Below are positions 1 through 12,605 of a DNA stretch of 64,000 bases, piece after piece (the first letter of the stretch is position 1; the number at the start of each line of letters is the position of its first letter). Source of the stretch: Acanthacorydalis orientalis (taxonomy: Eukaryota; Arthropoda; Insecta; Megaloptera; Corydalidae). The notes beneath the pieces are model-generated. The model was not told the origin of the DNA, made no database searches, and saw nothing but the letters and a program-made list of their open reading frames with translations. The position numbers and the translations under genes were made by a program. Location: assembly GCA_034766995.1 (NCBI GenBank), contig CM068315.1, positions 37,548,818 to 37,612,817 on the forward strand, read 5' to 3'.

Positions 1-390
1 CTTAATATATATGTATGTAAGTAAGAAAATGCCACACACTCTTTATAAAAACTATTATCGAAACTCTAATATATCAAACTTAAAATATGTGTCAAGAATA
101 TTAACTACTCGTATAATAAATGACAGTAAGAAACAATTTCATTTCATGTTCCTTCATATAAAATTGTGTCGTAAAACGAATACAAAAATTTATTATTCTT
201 TAATTTCAAGAAATATATAAAAGTAATACATAACAAAATATGAAATTGTATTCTCATTCTATAAAAAAAGTATTATCTCTTTAACACAATTTGTTGACAA
301 CCGAAACGTACCAACAAACGTATGAAATTTTTTGTAGCATTTATTTTGTATTTACGACAATATGATGACATTGTTTCTTATAGTTAGTAG

Positions 391-391
<1 letters not shown>

Positions 392-431
<40 letters not shown>

Positions 432-444
432 GTATGTATATATA
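392..444. repeat. Compound microsatellite (TA)n-(TATG)n
   Basis: About 26 bp of pure TA are followed by a run of TATG units and a short TA tail. The tetranucleotide probably arose by point mutation and slippage inside the TA tract. Confidence 0.95.
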
Positions 445-1721
445 CTACAATATTGTTGACATTTATTATATTTTTGTTTTCAAAATAACCACTATATACA
501 CAAAAAAAATAATACACGGTCTAAATAAGTACAATTTAAAGTAAATAGGTTTACAAATGGTTATGTTTTGTATTAAACCAAGCTAAATGTTCATTTTTAC
601 ACAAGAATTGTACTCATAAAGAAAGAAGTATATGAAATGAAAAATCTTGGTAGAAATTAGTTAAAGAATGAAAATACTTTATACATTCGTTTAAAACTAT
701 ATGATTGCTTATTTTTAATTTTTATATCCAATTCAATAAATTATAAAATAAGTCGTATTAAAAATGTTTAATTCTGTTTAAAAAGATCTAAACAGTACAA
801 AATAAAATCGAACTGATAACTCATTTCAATTATTTTCAATTCAGTTAGGAAAGTTTTTGTAATTGAAGAATCGACAGAAAATGAGAATTATAGCAGAGGA
901 AATGAAACTGTACGTATAAAAAAATATTCGGAGTAATTGTACAGAGTATGGAAAGCTACATAGTGAAATAAAACTATGTTACGTCCATTTCGTGAAGCTA
1001 TACATAAAAATATACTATTTTAGTAGGGATATAAAACATTTTAGAAGCCCTACTTAGTCGTCAATGGAGAACAATAACGTCTCAAGGAATTATATAAGAA
1101 CATACACATGGAAACGGTTGAAACAATGAATTTGGAGATAAGGCTTCAACTTAAAATTAAGGAAAGGCACGACCTACTTTCTAATGTTCTCTAATTTACA
1201 CTTGAAGAAGTTTTCTTCTGCTTTTGTATTATTAATATGTGTACATTTTGTTACGAAAATGCATCGTTTTAATATTTCTCTTTTATTTAATTACTAAATT
1301 ATTTTTAGTATTATTTGTCGTACTATTTTCATAAAAGAAACGAATGTAACTGTTAAATATACTTTGATAAAATAAAATGTAGAAGTTATTTTATTTTAAA
1401 ATAATTATACTGCAAGTAAACTACTGCGGCAATTGTATATGGAATAAGATCAATATAATGAATTGAAAACATGTACTACTATTACTATTCACATTAATTA
1501 TTAATTTTTCTTGAATATTTCTAAAAATTGAAATCAGTAGACACTATATCTAACTTTTACACTTATCTACGTTCTTTGATCATGCAATAAAGTGAGTATG
1601 TATACATAAACATAAAATTACTGATTTAATCAATTTAATTAAGTTCTCGTTTCATCTATCAATTGCACCATATTCCTGTATAAAATATATATTCTGATCA
1701 GTCTATCTTATTACATCTAAT

Positions 1722-1724
<3 letters not shown>

Positions 1725-1774
<50 letters not shown>
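1725..1774. repeat. (TA)n microsatellite
   Basis: About 50 bp of uninterrupted TA dinucleotides in non-coding DNA. Confidence 0.95.
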
Positions 1775-1780
<6 letters not shown>

Positions 1781-1971
1781 CATTTGCTAGTGTATATGTT
1801 AATTTTGTCATATTATTTGAATAATGAAACGTTACGTCTTTGAATTCCTCATGTCCTTAGGCAGATCATTTTAGTATACAAATTCAATTAAGATCATAAA
1901 CTAAATAGAGAAGTCTATTAGTTTAATTATAATTATTATTTTTATCAAAACATATGTTCTTTAAAATTGTA

Positions 1972-2665
1972 TTAGGTTGATGCAAAAATAATTGCGGTTT
2001 TTACGTATCGAGTATAATGTCACGTATATCAGTTAAACATTATGTTTATTAATCAAAGTAAAGACCATTGTCTTGCACACATTTCTCTTAACAGGCAACA
2101 AGTTTGTTTATTCCTATAAGATAGAATTCTGGAATTAACGAATTGATCTAAAGCGCTTTGAGCTGGTGCTTGATCTTTGAAAACTTTCACTCGTAGGAAA
2201 TTACTCAAATGTTTAAAAAATAATAATTTGCCGGAAACATGTCTGGGGAATAAGCTGGGTGAGCTAAGGTTTCATAATCCTGTTCATTTTATTTTTTTTT
2301 ATGATGCAACTTCTCATTATTTTTTCAATTTCCTGACAATATTTTTCTACTGTTATTGTTTCATCAGGATTTAAGAAGTTGTAGTGAATGAATGCCACTT
2401 TCCGGTCGCTAAACTGTGCCAACAACATAATATTTTTTTCATGAAGATTCGGTTTAGGAAACAGTTTTGGTGCTTCTTTTCAGTCTAGCCACTGTGATGA
2501 ACGTTTTCGATTGTTGTAGGAAATCCATTGTTGTTGAAATCAACAGTACTTATTTCATTGTTTACAATGATATATCACATGACTATAACAAAATATAACT
2601 AACTAGAAAGATCAGCGTCAAACTTAAAATGATAAAAACTTCAATTATCTCTTACACCAACCTAA
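1972..2665 (-). mobile_element. Internally deleted mariner, cecropia/Hsmar1-like ends (lineage 1, copy 1)
   Basis: Both ends carry the mariner terminal inverted repeat: the left begins TTAGGTTGATGCAAAAATAA and the right end is its imperfect inverse, each flanked by a TA target duplication. The length is 694 bp, against about 1.3 kb for a complete mariner. Coding remnants are on the minus strand. A segment reading KPNLHEKNIM is followed by VAFIHYNFLNPDETIT and EKYCQEIEK, typical of the middle of mariner transposase, then a short YSPDM-like remnant, then C-terminal codons next to the left end. The N-terminal DNA-binding domain and the second catalytic Asp motif (HDNARPH in relatives) are missing. 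The first 100 bp match 57363-57932, so the two belong to one lineage. It is a dead relic. Confidence 0.85.
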
Positions 2666-3241
2666 TAACATGCAAAAATTGATTGTAATAAAAATAAAAA
2701 TTTTATAAAACTTTGCTACTGTAAATAGTAACTTATACTCAACAATTAATATATTACTGATATTTTTAGTTGATGCAGGAGCTGTAAACGAAGATATTAC
2801 AATTAAATTGATTATTTTCAGTTAAAAAATTGCACATAACGTTATAAACTTATTGTTACTTATTAATAAGTCTATATTCATACTGCAGCGTTTAATTAAC
2901 TAAGGATTTAGACTTCAAAGTGAATGTCTGCGCCCACTGTACAAACAAACTCTTGACTAATTAACATGTGAGCTTGAACTTGTATGATTAGGTGGAATTT
3001 TCGTCAGTTTAAAAATTATTTTTGTAAAAATAGCTAGTGTCTGAAAAAAACATTATGTGTATTGTATAACACACCAAAGTTTATTAAAGACTCGATTTTA
3101 CAAATTATATAAATATATGTCTGAGTTTACGGGATCATTCTAAAAATGATTTAAAATATTCAAGAATGAATATTAGTAATTTTGACGAACTATTACAATT
3201 ATTTTGAACACTGATTACTGACCAAAATTCTATATATTACG
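2666..3241. other. AT-rich spacer between two mariner relics
   Basis: This is non-coding A+T-rich sequence with no recognisable feature and no long microsatellite. Confidence 0.6.
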
Positions 3242-3739
3242 TTAGTAGGAAAATAATTGCGGCTGTTGTTATATACATTTACATAATATTTTAAAGTGCA
3301 CTCTTCGGTCTGTATTTTGATAACTTCGACTTTGGTTTTATTATTAATGTTGCTTCAAATTGGGCTATTGAATTAAAGATGGAAAAGAAGCAAATAAGAG
3401 AAATTTTCTGTATGAGTTCAAAATGTGTGGTCAAGCAGCAGAAACTGCTCGTAAATTAAAGGATGCTTTTGGTGTGGGTACTCTTAAGGAACGTACGGTG
3501 CAATGGTGGTTAGAAAAATTTCATGCTGGAGACGAGAATCTTGAAGATGAAGAAGATTTCGGGCGTCTTTCTTCAGTTCATAACGACCAACTGAAGGCGT
3601 TAGTTGAATCAGAATTGTGCACAAAAATTCAAGAGCTTGCCCAAAAGTTAAATATTAGTCATCCAATTAAAGCCACCTAAATTAAATAATGTATCTGAAT
3701 TTAAAGGTCATAAACCGTAATTATTTCCTACCAATCTAA
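3242..3739 (+). mobile_element. Deletion-derivative mariner, lineage 2 copy 1
   Basis: This 498-bp element is a MITE-like derivative of a mariner with cecropia/Hsmar1-type ends. The 5' end reads TTAGTAGGAAAATAATTGCGG (a few terminal bases lost relative to sister copies), and the 3' end is an imperfect inverse ending ccaatctaa. The 5' untranslated region and N-terminal transposase codons are kept. After the second helix-turn-helix segment the sequence jumps directly to the 3' terminal region, so the whole DDE catalytic domain is absent. Copies at 6920, 8220, 40774 and 54176 have the same structure. Confidence 0.9.
3379..3680 (+). pseudogene. Transposase DNA-binding remnant of mariner lineage 2 (copy 1)
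   Basis: The ATG at 3379 starts MEKKQIREIF, the usual mariner start. A small deletion in a T run near 3412-3420 then shifts the frame, and the protein continues in a second frame from 3423 as an 85-codon stretch. Recognisable blocks are AAETARKL, VGTLKERTVQWW and EKFHAGDENLEDEE (first helix-turn-helix and linker), then HNDQLKALVESE and IQELAQKLNISHP (second helix-turn-helix). The frame stops just after the second motif. No catalytic Asp residue region exists. In relatives this half binds the terminal repeats, so a product could bind DNA but not cut or join it. With the frameshift it is most likely inactive. Confidence 0.85.
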
Positions 3740-4423
3740 AATTATAATTTTCAGTCCAATTAATATAATCTATATTAATAAAATAAACATGTATATTTGA
3801 AAGAAATTATTCTAGCTAATCATATGATAAATATTCATTAATTAGTTACCTAGACGACTGAGTTGGTATAGGTGTGAGTGACTAGTAAAAAGATGTGTAT
3901 CACAACAAAGTTCACTGACTGTCAGGTTGTACTGTCAGGTCAACTGTAACCAGACAACTAAAAAGTTGAATACGTTCGACCAGTATACGTGCGCCATTAT
4001 ATGGACTTTACTGTAATCAACTGAACTGTCGCCTGACTAAAAGTTGTAGCATTCAACTAGCCTAAATAATGTTTTGAAATTTTAGACATTTACAATAACT
4101 AAACAATTATTAAAGATTTTAAATAATGTAGTTAGCTAATATATAACTATTAATTAAAGTTGAATAATTCAAAAATCAGCGTGAAATTATTACTGTTCTT
4201 TAAAATAACCAAATGTTTTTTTTTAATTTTAAACTGAACTAAAGTATTTATTATGTATTTTTTATTTCTATATCTCAACAAAATTTTAAAGCTATTGTAA
4301 ATATTTAAACATCTGCAATACTAAATATCTTATTCGTTTTGGTGTTATATAACAGGATTTTAATTAATAATCATTCAAATATATGAGTGAAAAGAAGATT
4401 ATGAACGTTATATATATATATAG

Positions 4424-4462
<39 letters not shown>

Positions 4463-5304
4463 TATGTATATAAATTTGTATTTGAATATGTATGCATTAG
4501 TAAGCACTTGTATAAAATTATTAAAAATGTGAGTTACCGTTAAACACAGTGACAATATATTTAAAATAAATGTTCAATTTTTTTTTTAAATATAATCATC
4601 AAAACAAGTACATATAAAAGTTAACAGAAAGTTTGCCTGTCAAGATTCTACTGGCATTTAATAATTTTATAATTAACTGTACTGAGAGTTGTAGACATTA
4701 CTAACATTCTCTGTTCCTTATTTCGTCTGTAATATGCAGAAATAAAGTTTAGAATTATTTAATAAGGAAATGAATAGTATTTCTGTAAATAAATATTGTG
4801 TATTCACTTTAAAAGGTTTCAATATTAATTTAATACTTGCATGCTAGTAAGTATAACATCAAAAAGAAAAACTTTAAATGTACTGGAATCAGAGAAATAT
4901 AACATATTTGATTTATTATTAAGACTTTCTTTTTATTCAAACAACGACCAGTGTTGACTAAATTCATAAAGTGTGCAAATATCTGCAGCGCAGTTTATAT
5001 TTAATAGTCAACAAAATAACTTTTCAAACATAATTAAACATTTTTTGTAATTATCACAATTGAAATGGTGCATATTTATATATAACCAAAACAGACATTA
5101 CTTAGTTAATTAATTCAGCGAAAAAAATATTTACTTACTAGAAAAACGTAGTATCTAATTAAATAATTTTTATTTTTTAATTTATTTTTCTGAAATGCAA
5201 CTCGTGAAAAAATACAGATACATAAAATGTCACTGCTATATAAATCTTATGGAAAAGTAAAAGAATTGCACAGGCCCATGTGAATATATTATCATCATTA
5301 GTGT

Positions 5305-5308
<4 letters not shown>

Positions 5309-5358
<50 letters not shown>

Positions 5359-5398
5359 GTATATATATATATGTATATATATATATGTATATATATGT
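5309..5398. repeat. Interrupted (TA)n microsatellite
   Basis: About 90 bp of TA dinucleotides, broken in the right half by regularly spaced TG steps (TATATATG units). Confidence 0.95.
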
Positions 5399-5539
5399 AA
5401 GCTCTTGAGGGCATTAAGAAACTCGTCCTATATAAAATTTTCTGTTCTGTATTTGAAATATGAAATTTGTTTTTTTCATAAAGAAAACAGTAGCTGCAAT
5501 AAATTTAAATTATATGAATATTTTAATTTGAATTATATT

Positions 5540-5542
<3 letters not shown>

Positions 5543-5595
<53 letters not shown>
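5543..5595. repeat. (TA)n microsatellite
   Basis: About 53 bp of uninterrupted TA dinucleotides. Confidence 0.95.
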
Positions 5596-5598
<3 letters not shown>

Positions 5599-5762
5599 GT
5601 AATAAAGATATACATTCTATTAAATTGTATATGAAAACTCCATATAATAAATAATTCTGAGAACATTTAAAGTATATAACATTTTGGTAAACCTACCACA
5701 ATTTCAATCCCAATTTTATCGAACAAGTGTTTTTATAAACATAAAATAAGGCCATTAAAGTA

Positions 5763-5819
<57 letters not shown>

Positions 5820-6175
5820 GTATGCATGTAGTTACCGCTTTAGGAATATTTCCAAAGAAACTTACTTTCCATATACAATAAAATACTGAATCCGATTCAC
5901 AATAACAATGAAGATATTGTTCTGTTTTTTCTGACTGCGTTCGCTATGTGAAATCTTTTTTATACTAAATTGAATACACTTTCAGAATATTAAACACTGT
6001 TTTATCTAGGTAAATGCAATCATCACTATTTGCAGTTTCTTGATCATCTACCTTTGTGAGGACCAATACTGTTTTATTTTTATCAATATAGAATTTTATT
6101 TTTGTATATATCGATATCGTATCTATTGGTAAATAAATTTATATTTTAGTTATCCACCTTATACAATCAATATGT

Positions 6176-6220
<45 letters not shown>

Positions 6221-6748
6221 TATAGATAGATTCAGAAATAAATTATTTTTCTTAATAATATTCACGTGTTTAAGCAGCAACCATTATATTTTTTTAAGTA
6301 TTTATCTAATATTAATTAGTTTTTGTTATTTTTTATTTATTTTTTAATAACTTTTTGGTAAAGTTCTATTATGTTTAAGCACTAAACTAGTTTGTTGTTA
6401 ATTTATTTAGATATTTAATACTTTCCTTTAATAAAAGAGAATATTAATTTATTGACGTGATCTACTTTAATTCATTAGTATTTACATGAGTAATAGTCTA
6501 TTCAAAAAGAATATTATTACAATTCACAGTTTTCAAATATCATTTATCAGATCTGTCTTTACAAAGATCGAACAAGTCTTATGACAAATAGAAGCTTTAT
6601 TTGTCGACTTTTGTTTTGATAAAGGCTTTCATAACTTAATTTTATTCAGCGAATTTTATTCAACGAGCATCAGACATAAAAATGTAATACGAATTTAAGA
6701 GTGTGAGACAAATTTCTATTGTTACTTTATATTTTAAGAGAGTTACCT

Positions 6749-6899
<151 letters not shown>

Positions 6900-6919
6900 T
6901 ACTTAAAAAAAATATTCTA

Positions 6920-7465
6920 ATAGGTTGATAGAAAAATAATTGCGGCTTATGACCTTCAAATTCATATAATGCTTTTTATACACTAGCTGTTTTAAGTGGT
7001 CCAGAACTGTTGGATGACTAACGCCTAACTTTTGTGCAAGCTCTCGAATTGTTCTGCATTGTTTTGATTCAACTAACACTTTCAGTTGGTCGTTATGAAT
7101 TTAAGAAGAACGCCCGCGACTTCTTCATCTTCATAGCTCACGTCCTCAGCACGAACTTTTTGGAATCACCATTGCACCGTTCGTTCCTTAACAGTACCCA
7201 CACCAAAAGCATCGTTTAGTTTACGAGCAGTTTCTACTTCTTTTGAACTTATATAAAGAATTTGATCTTATTTACTTCTTTTCCATCTTTAATTTAATAG
7301 TGCAATTTGAAGTAAAATTAGTTATAAAATCAAAGACGATGTTACCAAAATACAGACCGAAAAATGCACTTTAAAATGATATTAAATTGACACGATGAAA
7401 TGACACTAATTAAGGTTAGAATTTAGAAAACAAAAACTGCAATTATTTTTCTAACAACTTGTTAA
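6920..7465 (-). mobile_element. Deletion-derivative mariner, lineage 2 copy 2
   Basis: A 546-bp element in reverse orientation. The left end reads TAGGTTGATAGAAAAATAATT and the right end is a degenerate inverse (ctaacaacttgttaa), with TA on both sides. Minus-strand coding starts with ATG at 7286. The N-terminal region includes a match to ETARKLNDAFGVGTVKERTV and a good GVSHPTVLDHLKQL second helix-turn-helix, but TGG-to-TGA and frameshift changes break it. As in the sister copies, coding passes directly from LDHLKQL into the terminal sequence, so the catalytic domain is missing. Confidence 0.9.
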
Positions 7466-8219
7466 TAAAATAGTAATATAAATCTACTTTTTCATTAAAA
7501 TTAAAAATCCAAACATAAGATGAAATTAAAATAAATCTTACAATCTTAAACCTGTAAATAAATTATTATAGATTAAATCCCAAGAACTTAAATCCTTTTT
7601 CCCTGGTATTCAATACTAAACAATAATTAAGAACGACAATATACTATAACTACTGATTAATAATCAATTACTAACAATTATATTCGTTCATATATACACT
7701 GTACATTTCTCTTTGTCATTGATTGGCTAGTTTTAATGACTTTTTGACCTATTAAATAGTCAGTGAGAATGTTATAAGCAAATAAACGTTCTGTTAGTTT
7801 ATTGACTATGTATTTTGAATTATTGAGTAGGGTAGTTACGTCAACACAAAACAGTTTGTAAACTATTATTTACTTTTGCACTTACAGAGATTTTAATTAT
7901 TCCATGTTCAGTTATTTACACCTATTTCCTATTTTATAAGTTCAGTTAATATTAAAATGTATAATTACTTTTTTTTTATAACAGTTGGTCATGAAATATT
8001 AAACATTTTTAGATTTTTTATATGCTGAATTAAATATATTGTTACACTTTTACATTAATATTATTGTGAAGAAATGACACTAATTGCTAATAATTAAATT
8101 AATTTTTGAAAGATATTTTAAGTTCCGAACGTCAAGAAAAAATATCTTTTGTAAGGTTTGACTAATGTGCACTTTTATATAAAACAAAGGATTTTCCAGA
8201 AGAATGATATTTCTATCTA
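7466..8219. other. Non-coding stretch holding one arm of a direct duplication
   Basis: No gene is seen. Positions 7827-8024 form the first copy of a roughly 200-bp direct repeat. The remainder is unremarkable A+T-rich DNA. Confidence 0.6.
7827..8024 (+). repeat. 200-bp direct repeat, copy 1
   Basis: The block starts gtagggtagttacgtcaa and ends near the run agattttttata. It matches 9363-9559 over its whole length in the same orientation, with only scattered substitutions by eye. Sequence outside both copies is unrelated. Neither copy starts TG and ends CA, and no primer-binding site follows, so these are not typical LTRs. It may be a dispersed repeat or a local segmental duplication. Confidence 0.9.
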
Positions 8220-8792
8220 TTAGGTTAGTAGGAAAATATTGCGATTTTTGTTTTCTAAATTCTAATCTCGATTTTTTTTCAATACAAGTGACATTTTATA
8301 CTATTCATGTTAATATCATTTTAAAGTGTATTCTTCGGTCTGTATTTGGTAACATCGATTTGAGTTTATTATTAATTTTGCTTCAATTTGAACTATTGAA
8401 TTAAAGATGGAAAAGAAATAAATAGGAATCATTTTTGTACAAGTTCAAAACGGGTGGTAAAGTAGCAGAAACAGCTCGTAAACTAAACGATGCTTTTGGT
8501 GTGGGTACTGTTCAAGAATGTACGGTGCAATGGCGGTTCCAAAAATTTCGTACTGAAGACGAGAGTCTTAAAGATGAAGAAGGTCGTTGGCATCCTTCTT
8601 CAATTCATAATAATCAACTGAATGCGATGGTTAAATCAGAACCACACACAACAATTCGAGAGCTTGTAGAAAAGTTAGGCGTTAGTCTTCCTACAGTTCC
8701 GGTCAACTTAAGACTGCTAGAAAAATCAAAAAAAGGAAAAATCTATGTGAGTTTGAGTGTCATAAACAGTAATTATTTTTCTACCAACTTAA
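8220..8792 (+). mobile_element. Deletion-derivative mariner, lineage 2 copy 3
   Basis: A 573-bp element with TA target duplications on both sides. The 5' end begins TTAGGTTAGTAGGAAAATAT and the 3' end closes as ttctaccaacttaa, its imperfect inverse. It lies between the two copies of the 200-bp direct repeat. The coding part holds the transposase DNA-binding half only and joins the 3' terminal region at the same point as the other four copies. Confidence 0.92.
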
Positions 8793-8815
8793 TATTAAAA
8801 ACATCTATTTGTTAA
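8407..8815 (+). pseudogene. Longest surviving DNA-binding-only transposase frame (lineage 2)
   Basis: The ancestral ATG at 8407 is followed after four codons by a stop (ATGGAAAAGAAATAA). From about 8435 one frame stays open for about 126 codons. It covers KFKTGGKVAETARKLNDAFG, VGTVQECTVQWRFQKFR, an acidic linker (ESLKDEEGR), HNNQLNAMVKSEP and the second helix-turn-helix TTIRELVEKLGVSLPTVP. It then reads through the deletion junction and the 3' inverted repeat. No ATG begins this frame at its 5' end, so translation would need a non-AUG start, or an upstream frame change or splicing. Catalytic residues are absent. If expressed it could only bind transposon ends. A pseudogene is the default reading. 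Confidence 0.8.
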
Positions 8816-9240
8816 ATGAAGTTATCGGAATATTTTTTAATACAGAGTATATCTAAAAAAATGGAGCAAACATATATCTCTTACAGCACATTAATGAAAT
8901 AATATCCAAAAAAATTCTGAAACCACTTGAGACATTTTTATAAAGATTTTAGATTGAAAAAGAAATTAATGACATTTAGTCAAAATACAATGTTTAAATT
9001 ATTTAACAAAACAACTATGTTTTATACTTCTTTCAATTTTATATAAATATCGTAATAGATACAATTCTTTTTAATATTTTTTTAAATTTTTATTTTTATT
9101 GCTACAAATGAGTAACTTATTCATGGAGTAGTATTTTTTGCTAAAAGTTTTCAATTTTCAACAATTAATATTAATAAAATATAGAAAAAACTATATACCA
9201 AATGTAAAATTTAGTAAACAGTGAAATGTAGATAATAATG

Positions 9241-9243
<3 letters not shown>

Positions 9244-9306
<63 letters not shown>
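9244..9306. repeat. (TA)n microsatellite
   Basis: About 60 bp of TA dinucleotides ending in a short TATG interruption. Confidence 0.95.
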
Positions 9307-9362
9307 GCATTACTATTAATTGATTCAAAAATGAATATCGTAAGAAAAAAATTGAAATAAAA

Positions 9363-9559
9363 GTAGGGTAGTTACGTCAATCCAAAACAATTTGTAAACT
9401 ATTATTTACTTTTGTATTTACAGAGATTTTAATTATTCCATGTTCAATTATTTGTACCTATTTCCTATTTTATAGGTTCAGTTAATATTAAAATGTATAA
9501 TTAATTTTTTTTTATAATAGTTGCTCATGCAATATTAGACATTTTTAGATTTTTTATAT
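9363..9559 (+). repeat. 200-bp direct repeat, copy 2
   Basis: Same sequence and orientation as 7827-8024, displaced by 1,536 bp. Differences are mostly single substitutions. The mariner derivative 8220-8792 and the (TA)n tract 9244-9306 lie between the copies. Confidence 0.9.
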
Positions 9560-9957
9560 TTTATATTATTTCAATATTTACTTAGAGTGGAAACAAAATG
9601 AATTGTGTATGCGAGTATATTAAAAAAAAATATGTAATATACAGGTACATAAATTAAAACTTTATGGCATAAAAAAATTTGAACATCTCATAACGGCAAC
9701 AGAAAGATAAAAACTTATTAGATAGTATGAATTCCTGTGTAATGTACAGGATATGAATTCTTTATATATCACATAGACAACTTTATTAATATATACATTT
9801 CCGCATATTCATGAAAATACTAACATATATTTGTTCAAATGTATTTTAATTCGAGGAATTTCATAGGATCGTGAATTTAAAATATTAAATTAACTATGAG
9901 GAGTTTGTTCATTCACATTTACATTACAAACTAGTATAGTTATGTGTTGTATATATG

Positions 9958-9994
<37 letters not shown>

Positions 9995-12199
9995 AAAAAA
10001 TACATTGTATACGCCTTAAAAAACTGTGAAAATAAAATGATTTTTATTCAATTCCAAAAGAAATGTATCAGTCTTTATAAAATTTGAGAGAAAACTGGCT
10101 TTAAAATATTATTAAAATGTATAAAATTCAATTACATTTCAGTACTATTTATATTGCTAGAAAAATTTTAAAATATTTTAATAGAAAATTTGAAGTCATT
10201 TTCAAACATACTTAATCAGGCAGAAAAATTGATGCTGTTAATAACTGTATATATATATATTTTATATTTCCAAGAAAAGCACGTACTTGTTTATGATTCC
10301 TGATTGGTAGAAAAGGATTTTATCAGAAAATCAGATCACGTTTAAAAAAGTGCTTAAGATCTTTTATAAACATGACTAGACATTGAGTATCTGACCGTAT
10401 CAGTTTCAGTAATTGGTTGACGGAGCCGGATTTTGTACAAATTTGTTAGCAGATCAGACAAGCGGACCGTTATTACTGTACATCAACCTTAACTGAAAGT
10501 GTTATTTTGATTAAATTTCAGATGATTTCATTACCTACTATCTTGTTTTTAAAATTTATCAAATTACTATTTTTAATAAAATAAGTATTCGAAATTATTA
10601 TCCTCCAATAATGTTATTTTTCTGAATTAAATATCTTTTTAAATTTATTTATAGTATCAATACATTCTTACAAATGTTGAGTTGAATTTATTTTTACTTA
10701 AAATTCTTGACAAGTATATTTTTAATTACACAGAATATTGTTTTTTAGAATTATTTTTTATCGGATTTGTTATTTTGAAAACTGGTTTATAAAATGGCAA
10801 AAATGTTGTTCCGTAAATAGCAGTTCTAGTTTTAAAATAGTTATTTGACGTTTTACACCGAATATATAACCTATATCAAATAAAAGGTTTGTTTTCAATG
10901 ATTTCAAGTTGGAAAGACTATTTGTTATGCGTACGCTACGCTATTTTAAATTTTAAATTTCTTTCTGGAGAATGTTAGCTATCTAACATACAAAGCGTTA
11001 ATGTCTACAACTAACACATACATATTAAAAAGGGTAGCAACAAGAAAAGAAAATTCATTGCCGTACTTATAATACGCAAATTTATTTTAAATTTAATTAC
11101 GGATGTACTCAAATACCGAATTTGCTTTCACATGTATATAAGAATTACTGTAAAATGTTCGTTAAGATGAATTTATATTTAAATTAATGGAAAAATATGT
11201 TTTACAATAAAGTTTGGAATGTTTTTGATAAAGAACTGAAGATATCATCTAAACAGAATATATACTTACGTATCGTGTGAACGAAAGCGTGTTTTTTAAT
11301 AAACGTATTTTAAATAATACTCATTACAAAGATAAATATACAATTTCAAAATATATGCTTAAATATATTGAAAACATTTTGGATATATTTTACGAAAATT
11401 CTTTCTGATTCGTTTGTTTATTTTATTTTATAATTGTTTATAAAATTATTCAGTTTCTTATCAAGATTTTTCAAAAAGTATCTTTTTATTTCTACAAAAA
11501 TTTATATGCTCAAGTTTTATCAATTTCAGTGCATTAGAAGTAATTATTTTATTAGCATTCTATTATAAAACTATAAATTATTTAAAGCATTCATTATACT
11601 TTAATTACAAAAATTTGTTATTTAATTATTGTTTACTTTCCATTAATTTTTAGCCTATTGTATGTTTGAATTAATTTAAAGAGCATAAAATCAAAATAAC
11701 TTATGCATTGAAAAACTAAAAGAATAATGAAAAATATCAATTCATTCTTCTAAAATCGATACCGGTTATTTTAATTGATGTTAGTTGTACAGAAATTGGA
11801 TAAAGGAAATTGTTTTATTTTTCATTTTCAGATTTATTCCTCAAAACAGTACTAGAATGAAAATTGAACAAAAATATAAAAATAATCAGATGTAACCATT
11901 ATAATACAACTGTAACATTGTTTAATAATATAAAATATCTCAATGTTTCTGTATATTCTAGTTTTTCCAGCAAAATTACACATTTTTTAGTTGAAAACCT
12001 TTATTAAATTTACGTTTTTTACATTTTTAAAATAGCATATTTAGTAAACCAAATAAATCATATTTCGATTTATTTTGTTCAGGTTACTAGTAAAGAACAT
12101 CAACTATACACAACGCATCAATTTTTCATATAAAGAAAAATTACTTGATTTTATGCAACAAATACACTATCTTATATTTGTTCAATAACCTATACACTT

Positions 12200-12524
12200 A
12201 CAAACATATATTTACATCAGTCACAGTAGCTCTCTACAGTGTACAACAACGATTTCAATGTAAAACTGATGACATTTATTCAAAATATTTACTGAAGCTT
12301 TAGAGTAAAAAAATTGTTATTCATGTTAACATTGTATTTTGTTGTTAATTTTTATAAACTATTCTAATAAAAATTTTACGACTTTTTCATTTTACGCAGA
12401 TTATTTGTGCGTATAATTTATTAATTTATGTTATTTATTAGGGAAGAGCGAGCGTCAGTGAGCGGGAGGAAAGCCCTTTCCCGGAGGATCGGCGAACGTA
12501 GCTAGTAGAGAGCAGACCTCCTAG
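12200..12524 (+). mobile_element. Helitron-like element, 3' portion (copy 1)
   Basis: From about 12200 the sequence is, on the plus strand, the reverse complement of blocks at 32438-32795 and 51974-52345. Shared words include catcagtcac, gtacaacaacgatttcaatg, attcaaaatatttactgaag and gcgtataatttattaattt. A G+C-rich 3' segment follows, with a short stem (ggaaag...ctttcc), ending CCTCCTAG before T. A hairpin near a CTRR 3' end, no inverted repeats at the two ends, and a T after the end all fit Helitron termini. No Rep/helicase coding is present, so it would be non-autonomous. The 5' limit is uncertain. Confidence 0.6.
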
Positions 12525-12566
12525 TTTTATAAATTACAATTTATGATATATAAATATGTATATACA

Positions 12567-12605
<39 letters not shown>

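Larger units (their letters stand above)
1..1971. other. AT-rich non-coding stretch
   Basis: I see no gene here. The short open frames are low-complexity A+T sequence without recognisable domains. Two microsatellites (392-444 and 1725-1774) are listed separately. Confidence 0.7.
8793..12199. other. Long AT-rich non-coding stretch
   Basis: No gene is seen in 3.4 kb. It holds (TA)n tracts at 9244-9306 and 9958-9991, the second copy of the 200-bp direct repeat (9363-9559), and a slightly less A+T-rich patch at 10380-10500 without recognisable content. Confidence 0.7.

Noticed and set aside
7827..9559. A TRIM or small LTR retrotransposon with 200-bp LTRs
   Set aside because: The repeats do not begin TG or end CA, there is no primer-binding site or polypurine tract, and no target duplication flanks the pair.
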